From Amycolatopsis nigrescens CSC17Ta-90 (GTDB taxonomy: Bacteria > Actinomycetota > Actinomycetes > Mycobacteriales > Pseudonocardiaceae): DNA of 64,000 nucleotides. The stretch lies in assembly GCF_000384315.1 (NCBI RefSeq), contig NZ_ARVW01000001.1, positions 3,113,501 through 3,177,500 of the forward strand, read 5' to 3'. The position numbers and the translations under genes were made by a program. This document shows, piece by piece, positions 14,871-25,600 of the stretch (positions within the stretch are counted from its first letter, which is position 1; each line of letters opens with the position of its first letter). Under the pieces are notes generated by a model. The model made no database searches and had not been told where the DNA came from. It saw only the letters and a program-made list of their open reading frames with translations.

Positions 14871-17225
14871 GTGCACGATGTCGTGGTGGACCAGTCACAC
14901 AACGAGATCGCCGGTGGCACGGTCGCGGGGCCGGTGCTTCAGGCTCGCGACGTCGGTTCCGTGCACCTGTCCCCGCCGGTACCGGTGTCGGTGGCCGGGC
15001 TGCCCGCCGAGGAGGAGTTCACCGGCCGTGCCGAGGATCTCGCCACCCTCGCCGACATCCTCGCACCGGACGGCGAAACGGCAGTCTGCACGATCGCCGG
15101 ACTGGCCGGAGTCGGCAAAACGGCGCTGACGGTGCGAGCCGCGCGCCTCGCGGTGGCGGAGGGCTGGTTTCCCGGTGGAGTGCTGTTCGTGGACCTGTAC
15201 GGCTACGACCCGGACCGGCGGCTCGACGCCAACGCCGCGCTGGCCGCGCTGCTGCGGGCGCTCGGGGTGGCGGGCGAGTTCATCCCCGGCAGCCAGGGCG
15301 AGCGCGAAACCCTCTACCGCTCGGAGCTTTCCAGGCTGGCCGCGCAAGGCAAACGCGTGCTGGTGCTGGCCGACAACGCCGCCGCGATCGAGGAGGTGCA
15401 ACCGCTGCGGCCGGGCAGCGAGGCGCATCGCATGCTGGTGACCAGCAGGCACACCCTGCCTGTGCGCGGTGCCCGGCGGGTCGAGGTGGACGTGCTGCCC
15501 CCGGCCGACGCGACCGCTGTGCTGGCCGCCGCCCTGCGCGCGGCCGACCCCGCCGACTCCAGGGTCGACGACGAGCCGACGGCGGCCGCGGAACTGGTGC
15601 GGCTGTGCGGCCATCTGCCGCTGGCCGTGTGGATCACCGCGGAGCTGCTGGCGGACAAGCCGGAGCAGCGGGTGTCCGAGCTGGTCGAGATCTTCACCGC
15701 GGCGAGTGACCGGCTGGGCGAGCTGGCCTACGGCGACTCGATCGCGGTCCGGGTGGCCTTCGACGTGTCCTACCGGTATCTGCCCGCCGAGCAGGCGCGG
15801 GTGTTCCGGCTGCTGGCGCTCAACCCCGGCCCACATTTCGGTTACGGCGCCGCCGCCGCGCTGACCGGCACCTCCGAGGAGGTCGCGCGCCGGGCGCTGG
15901 ACGGGCTGTGCCGCGCGCACCTGATCCAGTCCGCCACCGTCAAGGACCACTGCCGGTTCCACGATCTGCTGCGCCTCTACGCGGCCGAACGCTGCCGGGA
16001 GGAACAACCCGGCGACGAGCAAGAAGCGGCCGTTCGGCGGCTGCTGGAGTACTTCCTGGCCAAGGCCCGCGCCTCGGAAACCCACCTGGACCCGACCGCG
16101 CCGCCGGAGAACCGGTCACCGGAGCTCGAAGACCGGGCGGCCGCGGTGGACTGGCTGGCCGCCGAGCAGCCGAACCTGGTGGCAGCGGTGCGGCTGGCGA
16201 CCGAGTACGGGTTCGACACCTTCGCCAGGGACATTCCGCTCGCGCTCTTCTTCTTTCTCGAGCTGCGCAAGCAATTCGCGGACTGGGTCGAGACCCAGGA
16301 GCTCGCGCTGGCCGCGGCCCGACGGCTCGGTGACCGGCACGGTGAAGGCGTGGCGCTGAACTACCTCGGCGGAGCCCGCCGGCAGGCACGGCAGACCAAG
16401 CAGGCCATCGACTGCTACCGGCAGGCGCTGGTCCTGCTACGGGAGAGCGGCGATCGGTTCCGTGAAGCGATGGCGCTGAACAGCCTCGGCGCCGCGCACC
16501 GCTGGGACATGAACCTGGACAAATCTCTGGAGTGCCTCGAACAGGCCAGGACGATCTTCGTCGAGCTGGGTGAGCGGTACGGCGAGGGCATGACGCTCAA
16601 CGGCATGGGCGCCACCTACCGCCGACAGTCCAAAAGGGACCTTGCGCTGGACAGCTATCGGCGGTCGCTGCGGATCTGCCGCTCGATCGGGGATCTTCGC
16701 GGTGAGGGCGTGACACTGAACGGGATGGGTACGATCTATCGGCAGCTGCGCCGCCTGGACGAGTCACTGGACTGTCTACGGCAGGCCCGCACCATTTTCG
16801 TCGAGCTCGGCGACCGGTACGGCGAAGCCATGGCGCTCAACGGCATGGGTGATGGTCACCGTAAGGCGAAGCGGCCGGCCGAGGCCATCGCCGCCCACCG
16901 CCAGGCCGGCGACATCTTCCTGGAACTCGGCGCCCGGCACGACGAGGGCATGGCGCTCAACGGCATGGGCACCACCTACCTGATGCTGGACAAGGCGGAA
17001 CTCTCCCTCGACTCGCACCGGCGGGCCCATGCGATCTTCCAGGAGCGGGACAACCCGTACGGCGTGGGCATGGCGATGCAGGGCATGGCGGAGGCGCACC
17101 GGCGGCTGCACCAGCCGGGCGACGCCCTGACCTGCTACCGGCGTGCGCGGACCGCCTACCAGAAGGCTCGCGCGCCGAAAGAGGTCACCAGGATCGACCG
17201 GCTGATCGGCGAGCTGAAGAGGTAG
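14871..17225 (+). CDS. STAND NTPase (NB-ARC type) with seven C-terminal TPRs
   Basis: 784 residues from GTG 14871; the longest frame starts at 14727 inside inverted repeat C, which is unlikely. The N-terminus carries NEIAGGTVAGPVLQARDVGS, a motif I recall from many actinobacterial NB-ARC proteins. Next come Walker A GLAGVGKT (~77-84), Walker B KRVLVLADNA (~160), and GHLPLAVW (~245, GxP motif). From ~480 on there are seven TPRs of exactly 40 residues with a shared LNGMG core. There is no SARP DNA-binding domain, so this is not a full AfsR regulator. STAND proteins switch on ligand binding; the output partner here is not evident. Confidence 0.85.
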   Translation: MHDVVVDQSHNEIAGGTVAGPVLQARDVGSVHLSPPVPVSVAGLPAEEEFTGRAEDLATLADILAPDGETAVCTIAGLAGVGKTALTVRAARLAVAEGWFPGGVLFVDLYGYDPDRRLDANAALAALLRALGVAGEFIPGSQGERETLYRSELSRLAAQGKRVLVLADNAAAIEEVQPLRPGSEAHRMLVTSRHTLPVRGARRVEVDVLPPADATAVLAAALRAADPADSRVDDEPTAAAELVRLCGHLPLAVWITAELLADKPEQRVSELVEIFTAASDRLGELAYGDSIAVRVAFDVSYRYLPAEQARVFRLLALNPGPHFGYGAAAALTGTSEEVARRALDGLCRAHLIQSATVKDHCRFHDLLRLYAAERCREEQPGDEQEAAVRRLLEYFLAKARASETHLDPTAPPENRSPELEDRAAAVDWLAAEQPNLVAAVRLATEYGFDTFARDIPLALFFFLELRKQFADWVETQELALAAARRLGDRHGEGVALNYLGGARRQARQTKQAIDCYRQALVLLRESGDRFREAMALNSLGAAHRWDMNLDKSLECLEQARTIFVELGERYGEGMTLNGMGATYRRQSKRDLALDSYRRSLRICRSIGDLRGEGVTLNGMGTIYRQLRRLDESLDCLRQARTIFVELGDRYGEAMALNGMGDGHRKAKRPAEAIAAHRQAGDIFLELGARHDEGMALNGMGTTYLMLDKAELSLDSHRRAHAIFQERDNPYGVGMAMQGMAEAHRRLHQPGDALTCYRRARTAYQKARAPKEVTRIDRLIGELKR

Positions 17226-17249
17226 CCGGGCTTCTGGCAGGTTGGACGG

Positions 17250-18533
17250 GTGCCCGCCGAACGGTCCGCCACCCGCCGCGCGGGCCTGCTGCGGCACGGG
17301 GACTTCCGGCGGCTGTGGCTCGCCGACGTGCTCAGCCAGTTCGGCAACCGGATCAGCGTGCTGGCCGTCCCGCTGCTGGCGACCACCACCCTGCAGGCGT
17401 CCACCTTCCAGGTGTCCCTGCTCCGGACCCTGGAGACCGCCGCGTATCTGGCGCTCGGCCTGCAGGTGGGCGCCTGGTGCGATCGGCTGCGTTGCCGACC
17501 GGTGCTGATCGCCGCCGATCTCGGCCGGGCGGCGTTGCTCGCATCGGTCCCGGTCGCATGGGCGTTCGGCGCGCTCACCATCGGGCAGCTGCTCGTGGTC
17601 GTGCTGCTGACCGGGGTGCTCACGGTGTTCTTCGACGTCGCGCACCAGACCTACCTGCCGCGGCTGATCGACCGCGAGCGGCTGCTGGAAGGCAACGCGA
17701 AGCTGCAGACGAACCTGTCGGTCGCCGCGGTCACCGCACCCGGCCTGACCGGCTACCTGGTGCAGGTCTTCGGCGGCCCGATCGCAATCATGGGCAACGC
17801 GCTGGGTTTCCTGTGGTCGGCGGGCTGGCTCGGCCGGATCGGGGCGGACGAGCCGAAACCCATAAGTACCGCCCGGCCGCGACTGCGGCGCGAGATCGGC
17901 GAGGGGCTCCGGCTGGTGGCCGGGCATCCGGCGCTGCGCGCGATCTGCGCCACCGGGGCGACCGCGAGCCTGTTCCAGTCGGTGCAGACCTCGATCGTGG
18001 TGGTGTTCCTCAACCGCGAGGTTGGCCTGTCGCCCGGCTCGATCGGACTGCTCAGCACCACCACCCTGGTCGGCGCGCTGGCCGGGGCGCTGACCGCGCG
18101 ACGGCTCGGCGAGCGGCTCGGCCAGGCGCGGGCGCTGCTGCTGGCCGCGGTGCTGTTCGGCTGCTGCTACCTGCTGTTCCCGTTCACCGGACCGGGCTGG
18201 CGGCTGGGGTTCTACGCGGTCGCCGGGTTCGGCGCCAGTCTCACCGTGATCGTGCTGAACGTGCTGTCGGTCAGCTTCCAGCAGACGGTCACCCCGGAAC
18301 GGTTGCGCGGCAGGGTCAACGCGACCAGCCGGGTGCTGATGCTGGGCGCGATCCCGGTGGGCAGCCTGCTCGGCGGGCTGCTGGCCACCGCCGCCGGCTT
18401 CCACGCCGCGCTGTGGGTGGCCGCGGCCGGCAACTTCGCGTCGGCGGGGTGGCTGCTGTTCTCCCCGGTGCGCCGGATGCGCGATCTGCCGGAGGAATGC
18501 GAACCGGCCGAACGGGGTAGCCCCAGCTCATGA
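17250..18533 (+). CDS. MFS exporter
   Basis: 427 residues, GTG start. About twelve membrane helices, with an N-terminal RHGDFRRLWLADVLSQFGNR and the MFS loop GAWCDRLRCRPVLIAADLGR. It resembles the EntS/macrolide-efflux branch of the major facilitator superfamily. The stop overlaps the next gene as ATGA (18530-18533). The substrate is unknown. Confidence 0.85.
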   Translation: MPAERSATRRAGLLRHGDFRRLWLADVLSQFGNRISVLAVPLLATTTLQASTFQVSLLRTLETAAYLALGLQVGAWCDRLRCRPVLIAADLGRAALLASVPVAWAFGALTIGQLLVVVLLTGVLTVFFDVAHQTYLPRLIDRERLLEGNAKLQTNLSVAAVTAPGLTGYLVQVFGGPIAIMGNALGFLWSAGWLGRIGADEPKPISTARPRLRREIGEGLRLVAGHPALRAICATGATASLFQSVQTSIVVVFLNREVGLSPGSIGLLSTTTLVGALAGALTARRLGERLGQARALLLAAVLFGCCYLLFPFTGPGWRLGFYAVAGFGASLTVIVLNVLSVSFQQTVTPERLRGRVNATSRVLMLGAIPVGSLLGGLLATAAGFHAALWVAAAGNFASAGWLLFSPVRRMRDLPEECEPAERGSPSS

Positions 18534-19990
18534 GCGCTCTTCTGGACCGTGTGCCCAAGCAGCTGTACATCGCCGGGAAGTGGCGCGACTCCGCCGACGG
18601 AAGCCGGTTCGAGGTGCGGGACCCCGGCACCGAGCAGGTACTCGGCGAGGTCGCCGACGGGCAGGCGTCCGACGCCGGGGCGGCGGTCGACGCGGCCGCC
18701 GGGGCCCAGGAGGAGTGGGCCGCGACCGCGCCACGGGAACGCGGGGAGATCCTGCGCCGGGCGTGGCAGCTGATGACCGACCGCGCGGACTCGCTCGCCG
18801 AGCTGATGACACTGGAGATGGGCAAGAGCCTGGCGGAGTCCCGCGCCGAGGTGACCTACGCCGCGGAGTTCTTCCGCTGGTTCTCCGAGGAGGCCGTGCG
18901 GATCGACGGCCGGTACACCCGCAGCCCGGCCGGTGGCGGCGGGCGCACCCTGGTCACCAGGCAGCCGGTCGGCCCCTGCCTGCTGATCACCCCGTGGAAT
19001 TTCCCACTGGCCATGGGCACCCGCAAGATCGGGCCGGCGGTCGCGGCGGGCTGCACGATGATCGTCAAACCACCGCAGCTGACCCCGCTGTCCATGCTGA
19101 ACCTGGCCGGGCTGCTGGCCGAGGCCGGGCTTCCGGACGGCGTGCTGAACGTGGTGCCCAGTACCTCGGCGAGCCGGGTGGTGGAACCGGTGCTCGGCGA
19201 CCCGCGGGTGCGGAAGCTGTCCTTCACCGGATCCACCGAGGTGGGCCGGAAACTGGTCGGCCAGTGCGCGCGGCACCTGCAGAAGATGTCCATGGAGCTG
19301 GGCGGCAACGCGCCGTTCCTGGTGTTCGGCGACGCGGACCTGGAGGCCGCTGTGCGGGGCGCGGTGACCGCGAAGATGCGCAACAACGGCGAATCCTGCG
19401 TCGCGGCGAACCGGTTCCACGTGCACGAGTCGGTGGCCGCGGAGTTCACCAGGCGGCTGACCGAGCGGATGGCCGCGATGAAGACCGGGCACGGCACCGA
19501 GGACGGGGTGGAGGTCGGCCCGCTGGTCGACGGCGGGCAGCGGGACAAGGTGGTCAAGCTGGTCGAGGACGCCGTCAGCCGCGGAGCGATCGCCGAGGCG
19601 GGCGGGAAACCGTTGTCCGGTAAGGGTTTCTTCTATCCGCCGACGGTGCTTTCCGGGGTGCCGCCGGAGGCTAGGATTCTGCGGGAGGAGGTATTCGGGC
19701 CGGTCGCGCCGGTGACCACCTTCGCCGACGAGGACGAGGCCGTGCGACTGGCCAACGACACCGAGTTCGGACTGGTCGGCTACCTGTTCACCAGCGACCT
19801 CGATCGCGCGATCCGGGTCGGCGAACGGTTGCAGACCGGCATGGCCGGGATCAACACCGGGCTGGTTTCCAACGCGGCCGCCCCGTTCGGCGGCATCAAG
19901 GCCTCCGGCTTCGGCCGCGAAGGCGGCGCCGAAGGCATCGACGAATACCTGGAGGTCAAGTACCTGGCGCTGGCCGTCAACGCGCCCTAA
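18530..19990 (+). CDS. NAD(P)-dependent aldehyde dehydrogenase, succinate-semialdehyde dehydrogenase type
   Basis: 486 residues, the normal length. Catalytic Glu in SMELGGNAPFLVF (~residue 259) and catalytic Cys in NNGESCVAANRFH (~290); NAD-binding region FTGSTEVGRKL. The sequence around PWNFPLAMGTRKIGPAVAAG fits the GabD subgroup, which oxidises succinate semialdehyde to succinate. It is coupled to the MFS gene, a pairing with no obvious pathway meaning. Substrate assignment is by family resemblance only. Confidence 0.85.
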   Translation: MSALLDRVPKQLYIAGKWRDSADGSRFEVRDPGTEQVLGEVADGQASDAGAAVDAAAGAQEEWAATAPRERGEILRRAWQLMTDRADSLAELMTLEMGKSLAESRAEVTYAAEFFRWFSEEAVRIDGRYTRSPAGGGGRTLVTRQPVGPCLLITPWNFPLAMGTRKIGPAVAAGCTMIVKPPQLTPLSMLNLAGLLAEAGLPDGVLNVVPSTSASRVVEPVLGDPRVRKLSFTGSTEVGRKLVGQCARHLQKMSMELGGNAPFLVFGDADLEAAVRGAVTAKMRNNGESCVAANRFHVHESVAAEFTRRLTERMAAMKTGHGTEDGVEVGPLVDGGQRDKVVKLVEDAVSRGAIAEAGGKPLSGKGFFYPPTVLSGVPPEARILREEVFGPVAPVTTFADEDEAVRLANDTEFGLVGYLFTSDLDRAIRVGERLQTGMAGINTGLVSNAAAPFGGIKASGFGREGGAEGIDEYLEVKYLALAVNAP

Positions 19991-20001
19991 GGGGTTTCTC
20001 A

Positions 20002-21531
20002 GTGAGCCGGTTCTACCGTGGCGCCATGCCGACCCTCGAGGTGCGGGATCTCGCCACCGCCGCGCATGTGGCGTGGAAGGCGGGCCAGGGCGAGCTGGCG
20101 CGGGAGCTGATCGCGCAGGCGGTCCTGGCCGGCGACGAGCGGGCCGCGCGGCCGGCGCTGACCCGGCTGCGCGGGCTGGTCGAGCTCTACAGCGGGGACC
20201 AGGGCGCGGCCTGGGAGAACCTGCGGCTGGCGGCGGGCGCGCTCGGCGGAACCGAGCCGCGGCAGGCGGCCGGGCTGCTGTTCATGGCCGCGGACGCCGC
20301 CCACCACCGGGATCGGCCGGACGACGCGGCCGCCTGCCTGCGGCAGGTGCGCGAACTGGACTGCGGGCCGGAGTACCACCGGTTCGCCGGCTGGATGGCG
20401 GCGTCGATGGCCGACGAACTCGACGATCCGGCCGCCGAACCGTGGCACATCCTGGATTCCGGCCCACCGGAGCTGACCGAGCAGAGCGCGCATCGCTGGG
20501 TCCTGCCGCTGGCGATCAGCCGGTTCGGACCGTACCCGAGGACCGCCGCCGCGTTCGGCGTGACGGCCTGCGAACGCTTGCACGCCAACGGAATGCTCGC
20601 GATGCACGCGGTGGCGCTTGGCTGGCTGGCGGAGCTGGAGCTCCGGCTCGGGCGGTGGCGGGACGCGCGGGCGCACGCCGGTGAATCGCTGCGGTTCGCC
20701 ACCGACACCGGGCAGCACGCCACCGCGACCGACGCGCGGGCCGTGCTGGCCCAGCTCGCCGCGCGCACCGGCGACCAGGCCGGCTGCCGCGAACACGCGG
20801 ACCAGGCGTTGCGTGTCGCGGCGGTGTCGCACAACAAGCTGGCCGCGGCCCGCGCGAACTGGGCGCTCGGCGTGTCCCACCTGGCGCGCGGGGAGTACGC
20901 CGCCGCGGTGGAACGGCTGGCAAGGCCGGGGCACCGGCAGGTGGCCGGGCACGCGGTGGCCGACCTGGTCGAGGCGCTGGTGCGGGGCGGCGATCCGGGC
21001 ACCGCGCGGGAGGTCACCGAGGACTTCCGGCGCACGATCACCCCGGCGAAACCACGGCTGGCGACCGCGCTGCTGCACCGCTGTCAGGCACTGCTGCCCG
21101 ACGAACCAGCCGAACGGCACTTCCGGCTCTCACTGTCCACTTCGGACGCCGACCTGCGGCCGTTCGAGCAGGCCCGCACGGCTTTGCTCTACGGACAATG
21201 GCTCCGCCGGGAACGCCGGGTCAACGACGCCAAGGCCCAGCTGCTGGACGCACTCGAAGTGTTCGACGGCCTCGGTGCCACGGACTGGGCTGCGGCCGCC
21301 CTCGTCGAACTGCGGGCGACCGGCGCCAGGAGCTCGTCGTCCGCGGCGGCGAACCTGACCGCGCAGGAGCACCGGGTCGCCGCGCTGGCCGCGGCCGGGC
21401 TGTCCAACCGGGAGATCGGCGCGCGGCTGTTCCTCAGCCCGCGCACCGTCGGCTACCACCTCTACAAGATCTTCCCCAAGCTCGGCATCGCGACCCGCGC
21501 CCAACTCCGCGACCTCGCCCTGGACAAATAG
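20002..21531 (+). CDS. LuxR-family regulator with TPR-like N-terminal region
   Basis: 509 residues; GTG start preceded by AAGGGG. Residues ~1-430 are helical repeats with TPR character. The C-terminal LuxR helix-turn-helix is clear (LTAQEHRVAALAAAGLSNRE, then FLSPRTVGYHLYKIFPKLGI). It resembles the C-terminal half of LAL regulators but has no Walker A/B ATPase, so it is a short form. The targets are unknown; it lies 11 bases after the dehydrogenase gene and could be co-transcribed. Confidence 0.85.
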   Translation: MSRFYRGAMPTLEVRDLATAAHVAWKAGQGELARELIAQAVLAGDERAARPALTRLRGLVELYSGDQGAAWENLRLAAGALGGTEPRQAAGLLFMAADAAHHRDRPDDAAACLRQVRELDCGPEYHRFAGWMAASMADELDDPAAEPWHILDSGPPELTEQSAHRWVLPLAISRFGPYPRTAAAFGVTACERLHANGMLAMHAVALGWLAELELRLGRWRDARAHAGESLRFATDTGQHATATDARAVLAQLAARTGDQAGCREHADQALRVAAVSHNKLAAARANWALGVSHLARGEYAAAVERLARPGHRQVAGHAVADLVEALVRGGDPGTAREVTEDFRRTITPAKPRLATALLHRCQALLPDEPAERHFRLSLSTSDADLRPFEQARTALLYGQWLRRERRVNDAKAQLLDALEVFDGLGATDWAAAALVELRATGARSSSSAAANLTAQEHRVAALAAAGLSNREIGARLFLSPRTVGYHLYKIFPKLGIATRAQLRDLALDK

Positions 21532-21535
21532 CCGA

Positions 21536-21542
<7 letters not shown>
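21525..21542. terminator. small hairpin spanning two convergent stop codons
   Basis: CAAATAG-CCGA-CTATTTG: the TAG in each arm is the stop codon of one of the two convergent genes. It may serve as a compact bidirectional end. Confidence 0.45.
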
Positions 21543-22341
<799 letters not shown>

Positions 22342-22345
<4 letters not shown>

Positions 22346-23418
22346 GCCCGCTCCTTCCGGCGGCTGCGGACAAAGAGGAAGATCAGGTATGGCGCGCCGA
22401 GCACCGCGGTGAGCACCCCGACCGGCAGCCCGCCGGCGCCCGGCGCGAGCCGGACCGCGAAGTCCGCGCAAACCGTCAGCAGCGCGCCCAGCACCATGGA
22501 CCCGACCAGCGGCGGCTGCGCGGTCCTGGCCAGTCGCAGCGCGATCTGCGGGGCGGCCAGCGCGACGAAGGTGATCGGCCCGGCACCGGCGGTGGCCACC
22601 GCGGCCAGCCCGGCGGCGAGCAGCAGCAGCGTCCCGCGCGCGGCGTCCACCCTGATGCCGAGGCCCCGCGCGGTCTCGTCGCCGAACTGCAGGCCGCCGA
22701 TGGTCCGGCCGCAGACCAGGGTCAGCGGCACCAGCACGACCAGCGCCAGCAGGACAGGGCCGACCGACTCCCAGCCCACGTCGCTGAGGTTGCCGACGAT
22801 CCAGGTGGTTGCCCTGGTCGCGTCGTCCACGTCGCCGACGGTGAGCAGCCAGTACACGACGTTGTAGCCGACCGCGGACAGGCCGATGCCGACCAGCACC
22901 ATCCGGTAGCCGTCGATCCCGCGGCGCCAGGACAGCGCGTAGAGCAGCAGCCCGGCGATCAGCCCGCCGGCCAGCGCGGCCAGCGGCACCCCGATCGTGC
23001 TCAGCAGGCCGGAGACCTGACCGGCGTTGCCGCCGATGGTGATCATGGTGACCGCGCCGACCCCGGCACCCCAGGTGACGCCGAGGATGTCCGGGCTGGC
23101 CAGCGGGTTGCGGGCGATGGACTGGAAGATCGCGCCGGACAGGCCGAAGGCCGCGCCGACCAGGATGCCGGTCAGCGTGCGGGGCAGCCGGAGGTCGAAG
23201 ATGATGCCGCGGGTGCGCCGGTCGCCACCGCCGAACAGGGCCTCCAGCACCTGCGGCACGTCGAGCTGCGCGCTGCCCTTGCCGATGTTCAGCGCGGCGA
23301 CCAGCACCAGCAGCACCGCCGCGATGGCCGGTACCGCGAGCACCCTCGGCCGGAACGTCCAGGCGAACGGCCCCACCGTCCACACCCGGCGACCTGGCAC
23401 CGAACTCTTCGTTTTCAC
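22342..23418 (-). CDS. FecCD-family siderophore importer permease (second subunit)
   Basis: 358 residues, about ten membrane helices. FecCD features: SIARNPLASPDILGVTWGAG (~95) and GPITFVALAAPQIALRL (~277), the loop that contacts the ATPase. The stop overlaps the ATPase start, and the start overlaps the other permease stop by four bases. Probably forms a heterodimer with the product of 23415-24443. Confidence 0.92.
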
Positions 23419-24443
23419 AGGCGCGTTAACCCTTTCCGCCGCACCAGGAACACGAACACCGGCGCGCCGACGACCGCGAGCATGATGCCGACCTCCAGGT
23501 TGTCCCCGGACAGCACCCGGCCGAGCACGTCCGCGGACAGCAGCAGCAACGCGCCGAGCAGCGCCGAGCAGGGCACCAGCCAGCGGTAGTCCGGCCCGGT
23601 GATCGCCCTGGCCAGGTGCGGCACGATCAGGCCGAGGAACGCGATCGGCCCGCAGGCCGCGACCGCGGCGCCGGTGAGCAGGGTGATCGCGACGATGCCG
23701 AGCGCCCTGGTCCGGCGCACGTGCTGGCCGAGCGAGGTGGCCACGTCCTCGCCGAGGGACAGCGTGTTCAGCCCCGGCGTGTTGATCATCGCGAGCAGCA
23801 GCCCCACCAGCAGGAACGGCAGGATCTGGCCGGTCACCGAGTAATCGCGGCCGGCGATCGAGCCGACGTGCCAGAACCGGTAGGTCTCCATGCCCTGCTC
23901 GTTGGACAGCACGATGGCCGCGATGACGCCGTTGAGCAGCGCGCTGACCGCGGCACCGGCGAGCGCGAGGGTGACCGGGGTGGCGCCGCGGCCGCCGACC
24001 CCGCCGAGCGCGAACACCACCAGGCTGCCGAGCAGCGCGCCGGCGAAGGCGAACCAGATGAAGCCGTACAGGCTCTGCACCCCGAGCACGACCACGGACA
24101 GCACCACCGCGAAGGCCGCGCCCTGGCTGATGCCGAGCAGCCCGGGGTCGGCCAGCGGGTTGCGGGTGTGCCCCTGCATCATCGCCCCTGCGGCGCCGAG
24201 CGCCAGCCCGGCGAGCGCGCCGAGCAGGGTGCGGGGCAGCCGCAGCGAACGGATGATCAGGTGCTCCTCGGCGCCGGTCGGGCTGGTCAGCGCGTCCAAG
24301 ACGACGCCGAGCGGAATGGCCCTGGTGCCCAGCGCGATGCTCGCGACGCAGACCACCAGCAGCGCCAGCACCAGCAAGCCGAGGGTGGCGGGCCGCCGGC
24401 CGCGACGCCGGGTCGCGGGACGCACACCGACGGTTGCGGTCAA
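23415..24443 (-). CDS. FecCD-family siderophore importer permease (first subunit)
   Basis: 342 residues, about ten membrane helices, with GHTRNPLADPGLLGISQGA (~108) and GPIAFLGLIVPHLARAITG (~265), both typical of FecCD permeases. First gene of a three-gene operon, divergent from the binding-protein gene; the iron box between them should control both sides. Confidence 0.92.
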   Translation of the reverse strand: MTATVGVRPATRRRGRRPATLGLLVLALLVVCVASIALGTRAIPLGVVLDALTSPTGAEEHLIIRSLRLPRTLLGALAGLALGAAGAMMQGHTRNPLADPGLLGISQGAAFAVVLSVVVLGVQSLYGFIWFAFAGALLGSLVVFALGGVGGRGATPVTLALAGAAVSALLNGVIAAIVLSNEQGMETYRFWHVGSIAGRDYSVTGQILPFLLVGLLLAMINTPGLNTLSLGEDVATSLGQHVRRTRALGIVAITLLTGAAVAACGPIAFLGLIVPHLARAITGPDYRWLVPCSALLGALLLLSADVLGRVLSGDNLEVGIMLAVVGAPVFVFLVRRKGLTRL

Positions 24444-24507
24444 CGCTTCGCTCCTGTCGGCTCTATTACTCAGGCTTTAACTACGGCGCGCGCCATCCTA
24501 GGCTCCG

Positions 24508-24526
24508 TTAGGCAAGGCTAACCGCA
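24508..24526. promoter_or_regulatory. IdeR/DmdR-type iron box
   Basis: TTAGGCAAGGCTAACCGCA matches the actinobacterial iron-box consensus TTAGGTTAGGCTAACCTAA at about 15 of 19 positions, including the core GGCTAACC. It lies in the 98-base divergent region between the permease operon and the binding-protein gene. Iron-bound IdeR/DmdR1 is expected to repress both. Confidence 0.8.
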
Positions 24527-24541
24527 CAGTTGGGATAAATC

Positions 24542-25552
24542 GTGACCAGTCTGACCCGCCCCCGCCGATCGCGGATCGCCGGCCGATTCACCGCCCTGTC
24601 CGCCGCACTCTGCGTGACCGTCACCGGCTGCGCTGGCGGCGACGAGCAGGGCGCCGGCGGCGACCAGGCCGCGGCACCGGGCGGGTTCCCCCGCACGGTG
24701 CAGCACGCGATGGGTGAGACCACCATCGAGAAGCAGCCGCAGACGGTGGCCGCGCTGGACGCCAGCTACATCGGCGCGGCGCTCTCGCTGGAGACGAAGC
24801 TGGTGGCGTACACCAAATACCGGTCACAGGAAAACCTGCCCGACTACCTCGGCGACGACCGGAAGTACGGCGACGGCGCCAGGATGATCGGCGACCTGGA
24901 GAGCCCGGACATCGAGCAGCTCTACGACATCAAGCCCGATCTGATCGTGTCCGCCAAGATCCGGCACGAAAAGATCTACAACGAGCTCGGCAACGTGGCA
25001 CCGACGGTGTTCAGCCAGACCACCGGCGCCACCTGGAAGGAGAACATCCGCATGCTCGCCAAGGCGCTCGGCAAGGAGCAGCTGGGCGAGCAGAAGATCG
25101 GCGCGTTCGAGCAGCGGGCGAAGCGGCTCGGCGACTCGATCCGGGCGAAGCTGGGCCGCAACCCGTCGATCACCCTGGCCAGGTTCACCGAGGGTGAGCC
25201 GACCGTGCGCCTGTACAGCAGCGCGTCCTTCCCCGGCATCGTGCTGGCCGACACCGGGCTCAAGCGGCCGGACGGGCAGCCGGACAAGCAGGACAAGATC
25301 AGCGTGGACATCAGCCAGGAGGACATCCCCAAGCTGGACGCCGACCAGATCTTCACCGCCACCTACTCCGACCCGAGCAAGGACGCGGTGAACCCGAAGG
25401 ACCAGTTCAAGTCGAACCCGCTGTGGGGCACGCTCAAGGGCAAGATCAGCGAGGTGGACGATCTGACCTGGCTGACCTCGGTCAGCCTGCAGGGCGCGCA
25501 CCACATCCTGGACGACCTGGCCACCCAGTTCGAGGTCGACCCCGCCCGCTAA
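24542..25552 (+). CDS. siderophore-binding lipoprotein of ABC importer
   Basis: 336 residues. Lipoprotein signal ending VTVTGC at ~residue 30, then an Ala/Gly linker. FepB/FecB-type periplasmic-binding fold: PQTVAALDASYIGAALSLE and DIEQLYDIKPDLIVSAKIRH. GTG start 24542. Divergent from the permeases and under the same iron box; it is the substrate receptor of the system. The particular siderophore is unknown, and no biosynthesis genes are nearby. Confidence 0.9.
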   Translation: MTSLTRPRRSRIAGRFTALSAALCVTVTGCAGGDEQGAGGDQAAAPGGFPRTVQHAMGETTIEKQPQTVAALDASYIGAALSLETKLVAYTKYRSQENLPDYLGDDRKYGDGARMIGDLESPDIEQLYDIKPDLIVSAKIRHEKIYNELGNVAPTVFSQTTGATWKENIRMLAKALGKEQLGEQKIGAFEQRAKRLGDSIRAKLGRNPSITLARFTEGEPTVRLYSSASFPGIVLADTGLKRPDGQPDKQDKISVDISQEDIPKLDADQIFTATYSDPSKDAVNPKDQFKSNPLWGTLKGKISEVDDLTWLTSVSLQGAHHILDDLATQFEVDPAR

Positions 25553-25558
25553 CCACGT

Positions 25559-25600
25559 CGTGAGTGAAAAACGTTGCTCCGGCAACGTTTTTCACTCACG
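25559..25600. terminator. strong hairpin, intergenic repeat family B, copy 1
   Basis: Perfect 19-base arms CGTGAGTGAAAAACGTTGC (25559-25577) and its complement (25582-25600) with a 4-base loop. The A5/T5 run inside the stem gives a T-tract in both directions, so it probably terminates both convergent genes. Related to 29929-29974. Confidence 0.8.

Noticed and set aside
16776..18404. 542-codon minus-strand frame across the TPR and MFS genes
   Set aside because: It spans two clear plus-strand genes and their junction, and its composition is that of a codon shadow.
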